Source: Mermis nigrescens (Eukaryota; Nematoda; Enoplea; Mermithida; Mermithidae). From it: a stretch of 64,000 nucleotides of DNA. Both the position numbers and the translations under genes were made by a program. The stretch is taken from NCBI GenBank assembly GCA_036768485.1, contig JAVLUZ010000154.1, forward strand, positions 31,641,286-31,705,285. The letters run 5' to 3'. How positions within the stretch are numbered: the stretch's first letter is position 1; each line of letters begins with the position of its first letter. Shown here piece after piece: positions 27,501-39,523 of this stretch. The notes under the pieces are model-generated. The model was not told where the DNA came from. It ran no database searches and worked only from the letters and a program-made list of their open reading frames with translations.

Positions 27501-30500
27501 GCAGTATACCTAATTTTTACGCAATAAAACAGTAAACTTATCGTATTGGATATTAAGCACACTTTTATGTACAATGAATGCCGAAATCATTAGTACTCAA
27601 CTCAGCATCAAACCTGGGCAGTAGGTGCAACTAGGTGCGATCCGGTACCAGCTAGAGCAGGTCCGGTACCAGCCAGAGGGTCTGCCAGTTGCACCTGATG
27701 ATATGAGCTAGGAAATTTCACATGCAATGCACGATAATGCTGGAGTAAGTGGTTGGTAATAAAACTAAATCAAATAATATGAAAAAACTGTCAAATGGTA
27801 AATGAGCTATTTTTGTAGGCTAATGCACTCTTATAGAACCATCATTCAAAATCTAGTGTACAATTTTAAACAAGCTTTATGGCCAACCACTAACGACTAA
27901 GCAACCGACCGAAAAAATTGGGCTTGGGTACCATCTGGGGCAATGGGCATTGCCCAGCTATGTTCAGCATATATGTATGAGGGGGATGGGGGACCCCATC
28001 CAAAGTTGGTCGTCCTCCATCCTCTCTCCAAATCCAGAAAATTTTTGACCCCCCTTCCTTAGATTTTTGAAAAAAATTGAATATTTTTTGTCGCTTTTTA
28101 GGCGATTTTTGGCCGTTTTTGGCTAAAAATTTAGGTCATTTACCCTCCCATAATTGAAGCCATCAATTAGTGATTAATAGTTTAATAATTAATTTTTTGT
28201 CTTGTCTTAAACAAAAACTAATATCGAGAAGCGTTTGACTTGATCTTTATTGCCTTTTCAGCTCAATTCGCGCTCGTGAAATCGCGCGATTTGCACTGGG
28301 GCCTTCTTGCATCCAAGGATAGTAAAGAAATATGCTTGGCCAGTTTAAAAATGTTGATCGTAGCCGATGGTGCAAATCCATGTGAACTATTGTTTTATAT
28401 TACGCCATCTTACTATTTTTTGTTTTTTATTGTACTGAAATATTTTTACTTTTCACTTTTTAAAATGTTATTACTTTTTCATTATTTTCAGGGTCGCTCA
28501 GTTCATGCGATCAATTTTTGAGTACATTCCAGTCGAAGGGTCTCCAGTCAGACGCTCTTTGTCCTTGCGCTGGCTCTACTGAAACAATGTCTGTATCGAT
28601 CAGACGGCCAGTTGCTTTCATTATTAATTTAAGGGTATTTACTTACTGGTTCGGTCACTGATGGCAAATATTATTTCGAATCTAAATGCTTTTTCACTAT
28701 TTCCGAGGTAGCATGCGATAAGTTAGGGGTCACAAATAATCTGCCCCTCTACCAAATCAATCAATATACGAAATAGTAAACACAAGGTTCTTATAGAGAA
28801 AGAACAAATTCAAGTCAAAAATTTATTCAACTTACATGCTCGGAATAATGCCCCAAACTAGGTTATTTTTGTTGTTTAGCTTTATAACGTTAATGTCGGA
28901 CCTGTAACGGCTCGAAATTTTGGGAGAGGGGGAGGTAATTAGTCATTTTTAGGGCGAAATGACCTTAAATTGGCTGAAAATGGCAAAAATGCGCCTAAAA
29001 ATGGTCTAAAAGCAGGTTTTTTGACCGGAAACGGGGAGAGTAAAAAGCGAAAATTGGGGTATGGAGTTCGGCGGCTGATTTCGGGTGGGGGCCGACTTTG
29101 GGTGGGGGATTCTTCCATACCCCTGTTATATGTATATACTGTTAAAGTGGCCCGAGCCTAGTGACAAATTTAATGAGTAAAAATTATAACTGTGTGATGG
29201 AAATATGTGTATGATGATAAAATATTCTTAAAAAATATGTCAATATTTGTAAATAATAAAACAATTGCTTTCTAATAAAGATAATCGAAATAATTCTTTT
29301 TCGTTAATGAAAACGTGGCGTAGGTTTCTTGCTCGTGCTTATTTATTGGAAGTCATGAAGATTGGCGATAGGTAGATTAATAAATATGTGAAAATTTCAG
29401 AGTACACGTGATTAAATCATGGATTTCAATGCAAGTCAGAAATTTAGTCAAACATTTCTTTCCATATGTATGTTTTACCGAGTAAAACCGAGAATACAAT
29501 GGATTTTATGTACAATAACTTGTCGTGCGTTTTAAATCTTCGCTTTAATTTTGCAGGCCAGGACGAACTAGCCCCATTAATACCGGAAGGGGAATACTTT
29601 CCATGTCGGCTCTTAGTTACGGTGTGGTACGGGTCGATCAAGAGAATAGTTTGACGTCACTGACGATTCAGGACGCCGGCCAGGTTCTACCTGGAGGTAC
29701 ATAAGACATAATTTTTGTTAATACTTCTGAAACTTTTATCCATGATTTTTATTTATCGATCAATTTATATATTTAGGTGACTTTTATCTGTTTTACATAA
29801 GCTTATCTATCCTGTCATGTGTAAGTGATCAGTTGTTCATTTACTCGTTGACAGTAAGATGCACGACTGACATTTCCTGTCATATATGCACATGGGGGCT
29901 GGTGAGGGAGATACATATTACCATCCGCTGGAGGATCAGCCGGACAGGACTGTCTGGCGATTTTAAGCAGCGGATGGAATGTTTTTTGCATCATTCTTGT
30001 GGTCAAAAGCAGTGAAAATGTAAAAAAATTTCGGCACTTCGTGCCGGATTAGTAATTTTATGTATTTTTCACTCAAAAAGCGCCCGAAATTGATCGATTT
30101 TAGCATTTTTAGTGTTAAAATTAATATAATGCAGTAAAAATCAATTGAAATGCTTTAAAAATGCCGTATCACAACGAAAAAACGTTTTGTGTGCTATTTT
30201 GACCATTTTGATCGTTAAAGTAGCAAAAAAATGTGATCGTTAACTTCACTCCTTTGGATTCTGGTATTTCACCCCTGTCGACCATGACCTTGTGCATCTA
30301 TATACATTTGTTACCTGTGTTGGTATGTAGTAGTATACTCATGTACATATATACAAGGGCGTAGTCAGAATTTTTTCAAGGGGAAGAGGAGGTCCAATAA
30401 TTTTTGTCTGATATATCAGGACATATTGGAGAGTGGGTATTCAAAATTAATTGCATAAACTATTAAATTATCAATAATATAATAAAATAAACTAAATAAA

Positions 30501-33500
30501 ATATAAATAAATCACATTGACAGCTCTATCAACTGGCACAAAAATTTTGAAAATTGTTTTGAATTTTGGTTGCGCTTGAGAGAAAATGATAGAAAATGCT
30601 TCACAGCTGCCGCGAAGCGCCAAAAATTTGAAGGTTTTGTGGTAAAGGGATAGGTATGTAATATATTTATTGTTTTATTTTTATTGATTTTTATTATTAT
30701 TTTCATTAATATCATTTTATTAATTATAATTAATTTCGATTAATTTGAATTTAAATGTTTCATCTTTTCGTGCATTATCTTACCTTTCACAACATTTTTT
30801 TGGCTACACCAATGAACTGCAAATATTACAAAATTAAAATTTCGAGTTCCAGATTACCGCTCATTTTTTATTTGCTTTATTTTTGGCAAAAATAACTCTT
30901 TTTGATACGCACATTTATCAAAATAAGCACTTTTAAATCAAATAGATGGCTATCAAAATTGTGAATTTTCATAATAAATGATTTGTTATAAATCGTTTGT
31001 TCAATGAAAATGTGGAAACACATTGGACAATAATGTATTTCATTATTAAGGTACTTGTTTGTGTACTTCTTCATCTATATTTGCATACTTATTTATGTGC
31101 GCTCCATTCATTCATTTATTCTATCCAAATTGTGAAAGAATTCGATAATTTTTTGTTTCCTCGTTGCATACATGCATGCGCGTGTGTGTTTATTTATTTA
31201 TCCACTACTTGTTTCTCTTTTTTACTTGTTCGCTGTCAGTGGCGGATCTAGAATTTTCCTAAGGGGGCGGTATGCAAACTTTTCCAAAAACAGTCAAAAA
31301 TAGGTCCAAAAATAACGCGCGAAATAGCGTTTTTTCGGTGTTTTACATTGTATACTTTTACTTAAAATCACTTTTGACGCAATATTCTTCTGAAAATTTT
31401 AAAATTTTAGACAATTTTGTGCGAAAAAAATCATTAAATTTCTTTGACTTAAACAAAAATCTAGCGCGAAGCGCCGGAAAATTTGTTAAATTGAGGCAGA
31501 TAGACGGTCAGAAGGATGATTTACGGCTTGATTTCCTGTATTTATAGCATTTGATGCGAAACATCGAAGTTTTCAATTTAAAATAGAAGAAAACTATGCA
31601 AAAATAGCTGTTTCTGCTGTTAAAATTGTTTTGAAACCGACATGAACAGAAAATGGCTTCCAGGTCGCCAAGAAAGTAAATAAATGTCATTAATAGGTAT
31701 CATCCGGCGCGTAGCGCCGGAAATATTTGAGAAATTATGGTCACTGAAGGCCAAAAATCATTGCAAATTGCATATCAATTCTTTATCTCGCCAAATATTT
31801 TTGGCCAGCCCCTGTTCGCTGTGACTTATTTATTCCAGTAATTTTTTTATCTGCCTACTCGCTAATTTCTACAGACTAATTAGTTTGCTTGCATTTCTGG
31901 CGGTTATATGCTTTTTACCCTAATTTTGCATTCTCAGCCACTGCTTGCGTTGTGAAGATAAGCGGGCCCGCAAAGTTGTGTAAAGCAGACGAGGTGGGCG
32001 AAATTTGTCTCTGTTCACCAACATTGCCTAGCGGTTATTGGGGTTTAGATGGTTTATCATCGTCTGTGTTTAAAGTTAGTTATTTTTCATGCTCTTAATA
32101 TCATCGTTAACTTACTATTCACGACTGCCATATTTCTTTCATTGTACACTATGCTTTTGATGTCAGTGCTTTGTATGTATGTATGCATGGGCGTACGCAG
32201 GGGGCGGGGGCGCCCCCCCTTAGCCCAAAAATAATTTCGAAAAGGTAAGATAATGCATGGAAAATAATGGAAGTTGGCATCTTTTCATCGAAAAATCTCA
32301 AAATTTCCGGCGCTTAACGACATATGTAGGATCGTTATTTTAGATAATTTAGGCCCAGGCGCGGTCAAAAAACGACATTTTTGATAGCATATTAGGAGAA
32401 AATACATTTTTTTCGAAAATTTCGAATTTCATGAGCTTAATTGCATCATACATGTAAGAGGGAGAATGAAGGGATCTCCCCATCCAAAGTCGGTCTTCCC
32501 CTCCCCCATCCTCCCAAAGCCAGAAAATTTTTAATCCCTCACCGATTTTTAGACGAAATCAAATTTTTTGGCCGTTTTTAGGCGTTTTTGGCCAAAAATT
32601 GGAGGTCTTTATTCTCCTAAAAATGGCCGGGAACCGTCTTAAAATTTCGAGCCGTTACGTGTATGTAGAGCATGCTCGGAAACGTCAGAAAATGCACTTT
32701 ATTTTGTGTTCCGGCGAAGACATCCCGAAATATAGAGTAACTAATTTTGAACCCCTCCCCTTGAAAATATCCTGCGTACGCCCCTGTATGTATGTATAGG
32801 GTGTCCCACCTTAAGTATGCAACGTCTTTTTTCGTAATAACTCCATTAATATATGTTATTTCTTTTCGATGATTTTTTGGACATAGTTAGAAGGTGTAAG
32901 TGAAAATTAACTGGAAAGATTTCATTGATTTTGCTTGTTCGTGGTGTAAAGTGCACAAGCTTGTGTATTTTAGTAATTTAGATTTAGATTTTTAGTAGAC
33001 TATCTTAAGGAATTTAAGTATTTCGCAATCAATGCACAGCTCCCGATAATTTAAGACACTCAAGCGATTGAGCATAATTAATTTTGAGTCAATGAATGCT
33101 CGTCATTCATTAAGAACTTTGTTGAATAGACTTACGCAAGTTATTAAAAAATCGCTGCCAAAAGTCAATGCGACAACTTATGTAACGGGATTTTAATCAA
33201 AAAACACATTGCGTAGTAAAATGAGACACATTGCACACTTGTTGAAAAATTGTATGTAAGCTAGGCAAATGGATATATGTATGTTGACGTCAAACTAGAT
33301 GGGTTTATATACATACCTGGGCGTGGGGGTGGGGGTATGCACCCCCCAAGAAACCAAAATACTCTCTCCATAAACCAAAAAACCCCCAAATTCAATTTTT
33401 GAAATTTTTTTCTGTTTATTTCGCAATTTTTGATGCCAATAGATAGTGCTCGATGAGAAACGTTGAAAAATTGTGTTTTTTTCGCCGAACCATTATTTTT

Positions 33501-36500
33501 TAAGGCCATTTTTTGACCTTTAAATAAATTTTGCACCCCCAGAACTTTGGTGGCGCTTACCTATGTTTACATTGCTTTACTAGTCATAAACATTGCGTTC
33601 AACATGCGATTTCATATAAAAGACTACCCACATGGCTTAAATACCGTGTTCATACAGTTATGACACACACGTCCTGTTTCAGGTGATACTTCTTACTAAT
33701 TTTATTATGAACAAATTTTCAAGTGGCTTAGATAGTACATAAGATAGTTACAGTAATATTAATGTGCAAAAAGAAAATTGTTTTCGTTCGGCCGTGCCCT
33801 TTAAAATCCACAAAAGAAATTCTTTTACGGGTTTAAATTACTTTTTAGCATATTTAGATGAACTTGTTAAAAATTTGCTTGAAGTCAGCCGTTTGGAAAT
33901 ATATAGAATTTAGTAACACTGAGAGTTCACTCACAAACAGCTAGTTTAGTACCTATACATCTTTGTGGGTATGTTGCACATTACGAAAATTTTGTTACAT
34001 ATTTATGCACATCTTACGGGCAAGTACCTTGATGTCTATACATATATAAAATTGACAGCTAGAAGCCGTTCAAAATGAAGCAGTCATATGCTTAAATTAT
34101 GCAGTTATATTAATTTACGGACTTATGCGGCTTTTAAAATTATACGTCCCGACAGCTGTTCTTATAGCCCCTTCTTTGTGCACCGAAAATTGCTTCCGAT
34201 ATGTACACTGAGAATTAACATCACTTATTTGGGCTAGATTGGTGGAACCTCGCAGTAGCACTACTTGCTTCACAATGCACATACTTTACGGGTTTTTTTA
34301 ATCATTTTTTGCCCGCATAAATTTTGTCGTTGCACTTTTGATTGCGTACGCATCAACGAAGTTTTTGACAAAAATTTTATTCGAAGCATCATCTCTTGCA
34401 GGTTGATCCCCTTGGTGCTGATGACAGACCAATGGGTACGGGCCAGTACGTCAGAAGCGGACTCATCGGCTTTATGGGGCCGGTATGATTCTTTCAGATT
34501 TGATTATCAGATAGCACATGGCGAATTATTTGAATGGTTATATACTTGCATATATATCAATTTGATATGGTAAAATGTATTCGTAAAAGACATTGAGCTA
34601 CCCTATTAATAACGCATTGAAAGAGGGTTGTGAACTGGTTCTACCCCTTCCTGAAATTTTGGAAAATTAATTTCTGTCTGGTGATTTCGGAAAAACGCAA
34701 TGTGTCGCAGGAAATTTTTTTAATTGGAAAAATCCGGCCCAGTTATCAAATTTTAGATTAACTTGGTAACTTTACTGCAGAATAATTTATTTTCTCTTTG
34801 ATTGTGTGCATGTTATTAAATAGTTGGTGCTGTCCGTATGAAGCATGTTCAGGAGCAAAAATTTATTCGATAAAATTCATCTGGAAGCTGAAATCAGTCC
34901 TGTTCTCCCGTAAAAAACGGCACTTCATTCTAAGTAAACGCTGTAAGTACGTATGATGAAACTTTTGTATAGCAAAAATACACGTCGTGACAACCATTTT
35001 TTATCTGACTGATAAAAAATAACAGCCTTTCCTTTTAAGCACCTCTACCTGCCCATCTACATATGCCGTCAATAAAACATCCAAAGCTCTGTGTATCTAC
35101 GCTTTTCAATTTTGCGTAGTGGTCAATCCAACGATGCTTTTATTCTACCCCGATAATTAATTTTAGAAGTGGCCTATTCCCCCTGGAGATCTTATTGTTC
35201 ATAATTCATATTCCTACTGAGTAGATTCGCAGAATCTATGTACGTTACTGTGACCGAACTCGTTGTTGTAATGGCTCGGAAATAGGGTGAGGGTTCCCGG
35301 CCACTGGGAAGGGGGGGGGTAGATAGCCGAAAAATGCAATTTTTTCCAAAAATTGGGGTAGGGTGTCCAAACTTTTCTGGCTTTGGGGGATGGGAACAAC
35401 GAAATTTTCGGTCGGGGAATCCCATTCCTCCCTATTACGTATGTGATCTGTACGTGAGAACATCAATTTACTCAAAAAGGCTTATTTATATTTCACATTT
35501 TTAATTTTAATTTTTTATTTTTTTGGCCGGGCGGATTAATCTTCGTTTGCGGTACTAAAAGTGGCCTTATGCACGTATCAGGGCGACAGCACAGCGCCGA
35601 TGACCTCATGGCGACCGTCCTGGCTGTAGAGCCGATGAAATTTGTTTATCGCGGTCGAATTGTGGTCTTTTCGATCAAAGTTTTGCGCGATGAGCGAATT
35701 TGCGTAATTGGCGAGCAAAAGCCGGATGTCAATGAGGAAGAGGTCGGTTTTATATAATTTTCTGTTCAAAATGCATGCGCAGTACAATTGAAGAGCAAAT
35801 CAAGATTACTTGTGGTTTATCATCAAATTTTATTTTCAAAAATAATTCCTTATTTCAGTCTTAAAATAACATTCAAAATTCTTAAAAACAATATCCTAAA
35901 ATCCGATGAAAATCAGTAATTTGAAAAAATCTCAGGTTAAATTTCCTGATGGTCAAATTTTGCTTTCTGTCGTGTCAAATGCGTTATGCTAAACGGTGTT
36001 ATTTTCAAATGCTTTGGCGCATATGCACATGTGCACATCTGTCCTGTAATAACATGTACGCGGAAGCATTTTATGGCTTGCGAATCGGGGATAAGCAAGT
36101 GAAGTAAAAACGCATAGAAAACAACTTGTATACGTAATAAGAAAATAATTTTTTGCAAAAAATTTATGCCATCACCAACCACTATAGTTCCAAGAAATAA
36201 AAGTTGCTTTGTTGGCTCAGACTGTCGAGCATAGCCAAAGTGTTAAGGAACCAGGAAAGATGGAAGTCATGACTTCTAGTCAGTGAGGGACGTACATAGA
36301 CCACGGTTAGTGATTCTTCCCGTCCAATCTTCCAAAGAAAAGGTGGTTATCCTGGTTCAAAAAGTGGTTGTCCAATTATCAGCTTGAAAATTGGCTGTTC
36401 AGCTCCGTAAAGTGGCTTCCGTGAGCATTGAAAATAGTTGGTTTGGCCCAACAAGTGGTTCTTCAGGTCCAAAAATGGCTTTGTATGGTCAGAAAAAATG

Positions 36501-39357
36501 GTTGCCCATTTAAAAAATGTCGTTGTCCCGTTTCAGAATTAGCATTTTTCAAACTTTACTGCACAAAATATACCCCTTGTTCAGATGATCCCTTCTCTCT
36601 GTCCAACTTTTGGCTCTGCCCGTCTACTGGACGGGCAGAATTGCGGTTTTTAGCGCCCAGGTGTTGTGAGGTATGAAATGAAACCTAGGACGATTTAGTT
36701 AGTTATGTAAGCTCTTAACATGATGTTTATTTACCTTACGCAAATATGCACATAGGGGGGTGGTGAGCATAGGTGGGCGGCACCAAAATTCTGGGGGTGC
36801 AAGATTTTTCAGAGGTAAAAAATGGCCTTAAAAATGGTGGTATGGCGAAAAAACACCATTTTTCAATGTTTCTTGTCGAGCACTATCCATTGACATCAAA
36901 AAATTGCGAAAAAAAACAAAAAAATTTAAAATTCAATTCTGGGGGGTTATTTTGGTGTTTGGGGAGATGCGTACCCCCAAACGCTCCACGCCCAGGTATG
37001 GTGGTGAGGGGGTTATTACCATGGATGCACAGCATGATTGATCTGGGGGGCCAGCCGGTCGTCGGGGGCCGAGAATCGAGCATTTTTGAGCCAAAATAAC
37101 CTCAAAAACCGGAATAAGCGCTGAACCTTACGTGCATGTCTGGTTATTACCCATACAAAATGTGCTGTTTTAAGTATTTTTAGCTTTCTTCTAGCTCAAA
37201 AATGTCAAATTTTCGGCACTCCGCGCCTTTTGTACTCATTTTTTACTATATTCATTCAACTTATTCAAATTTTTATGATAATTTTTCGGAAAATTTTGTT
37301 TTTACGTTCTAGAAATCGTCAGAAGCACCAAAAATTGATGTTTTTGACGCGTATCCTCCATTTATGAGCATGCACGGATTTAGATGGTGGCCGGGGGCGA
37401 TGGCCTCCCCTGTCGTCAAAAAATATTGAGCGCAAGCCGCAATAGAGAAAAATGCGTATTTTTGATGATTTAAGCCATTTTTATGACCATTTTTCCAATT
37501 TTTTCGGCGCTTCTCACCTGGTAGTTCTCTTTAATGACATTTACTGATTTTCTTGGCGCTCTAAAAAGTTTATTTGTATGTCAGAAAAGTACGTTATGCA
37601 CAAAATAATAATTTTTTAGTCCTTACGATGATTTCTCGATTATTTTCTGGTGCTTTGTGCCGATTTTCGCACTAATTTTGTGCCTTTACCGTGAAAACTT
37701 TCGAACATTTCTTACTTTTTTCGGATCACAAATGATTCTATATCTATCAGAGGACATCAAAAAACGCTACTTTTAGTATAATGGACGGATTTTTTGGGCA
37801 GATTTGGCCACTTTCTAGAAAATTTGGGGTTCCGCCTTCCTGTCAGAAAATCCTGGATGCGCCACTGTTTATGAACCCGAAAGGCGTTAAGAGAAATTTC
37901 CGGTTATGCTCCCCTTCCCCAAATTCCATGATGTGCAGCATATCTGCACAGAACGTCAGGATTTGGAATTGACCTCGATCTATGTTGTATTTCATAAACG
38001 GCAATTTTTCGACAGTTTCATTTTTTCAATAATAATAACAAGGCATCAATATGACAGAAAAAATATTAATAAAACAAAATAAACAAATAGGAGGTAAAAA
38101 ATGAGGCATGCTGTTAGTATAGAAGAAACAACAATGTGAGAAATAGTACACATGTACACAAAAAGTACACAAACTTATATTACGAGAAATTACGGGTTTT
38201 ACAAGCCGCAAGAGTCGAAACGAGAAGGACGCAGGAGTATATTCAGAAAAAATACACAAAAAACATGAAAAATCATATAAACAGGCGAGGTCATCAGAGA
38301 GGAACTAGGTTGCTACAGTTTCGTGCCTTTAATCCTTTGACTATCACCGCCACCTAGCGGCACCAGTCTAGGCGACTAGACTGCCTCTCAAACTCAACGA
38401 ACAACAACCAAAAGGAAATGCAAACAAAGACACGAAAAATATTTTTAGAAAATCTAATCAATGTGCCCCTACTTTGGTATTTGCAGGATAATGCTGCACA
38501 TGGCCAAAAAAAGAAAAAACTAGGCGAACGCGAAAAATTCTAGAAAATCTCAGTCAATGCGCCCCTACTTTGGTATTTTCAGGATAATGCTGCACATGAC
38601 AAAAACTAGGCGAACGCGAAACAAGTGAGAAAAATTCAGTCAATGTGCCCATTCTTTGGTATATTCAGGATAATGCTGCACATGACAAAAACTAGGCGAA
38701 CGCGAAAAAACTTAGAAAAGCTCAGTCAATGTGGCCCTACTTTGGTATTTTCGGGTTAATGCTGCACATAGACAAAAAAACTAGGCGAACAAGGGAAAAA
38801 ATTAGGTACCAGTGTATCCAACCAACCCAGACTTATACGTTACAAAACTCAATAATAGACATCAACGCGTACACTATATCAGTGATAAATACATACACAA
38901 CACCGTACATAGTTAAGTGAAGTGTATTATTCATGCGCATACATGTTTAATGCAGAAGCAGCCTCCTTAGGGCGATGATAAAATCAAAACGGTCTTAAAC
39001 AATTTTGAATATAATGAATGCGCTGGAAAATCAGAAAGGTCAGCTGTTGAAAAATTTGAAGTATTTTTGGCGCATGATTTTAACATTATAGCCCTGTTTT
39101 TGCAAATTAACTGACAGATGATTCACGCGCGCCTTGAAAAATTCTTCCTTAGAGCAAAGACGCGCAAAACATACAAAAGAGCTTTAGGTACGTTAGAGTC
39201 TGAAAAAGGAAAATTAACAATAGGAAATTGAAGTTGCTCTCTTTGTTTCGAAAATCTTGTACGAAATCGAGTGTAGAAAGATAAATTTCGACGTCTAAAT
39301 AACTGAGGTTTTGAGCAGAAAAAGTTTCCGTGACATCTAATGAATATTATAATAGTA

Positions 39358-39431
<74 letters not shown>

Positions 39432-39475
39432 TAATAATAATAAATAATAATAATAATAATAATAATAATATGTAT

Positions 39476-39523
<48 letters not shown>

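Noticed and set aside
28611..28650. GT donors at 28611, 28635 and 28649 for exon 15
   Set aside because: The first two are out of phase with exon 16. The third is in phase but weak (TG|GTTCGG) and would add a hydrophobic tail absent from DIP2.
29466..29654. Forward frame over exon 16 in another phase
   Set aside because: The DIP2 match is in a different frame; this one is a shadow.
35480..35526. Upstream AG at 35478-35479 as acceptor for exon 19
   Set aside because: The frame is open but entry phase does not match exon 18, and the added residues (LFIFHIFNF-like) have no counterpart in DIP2.
38425..38805. CRISPR-like array
   Set aside because: Units are ~86-96 bp degenerate tandem copies without unique spacers, in a eukaryotic intron.
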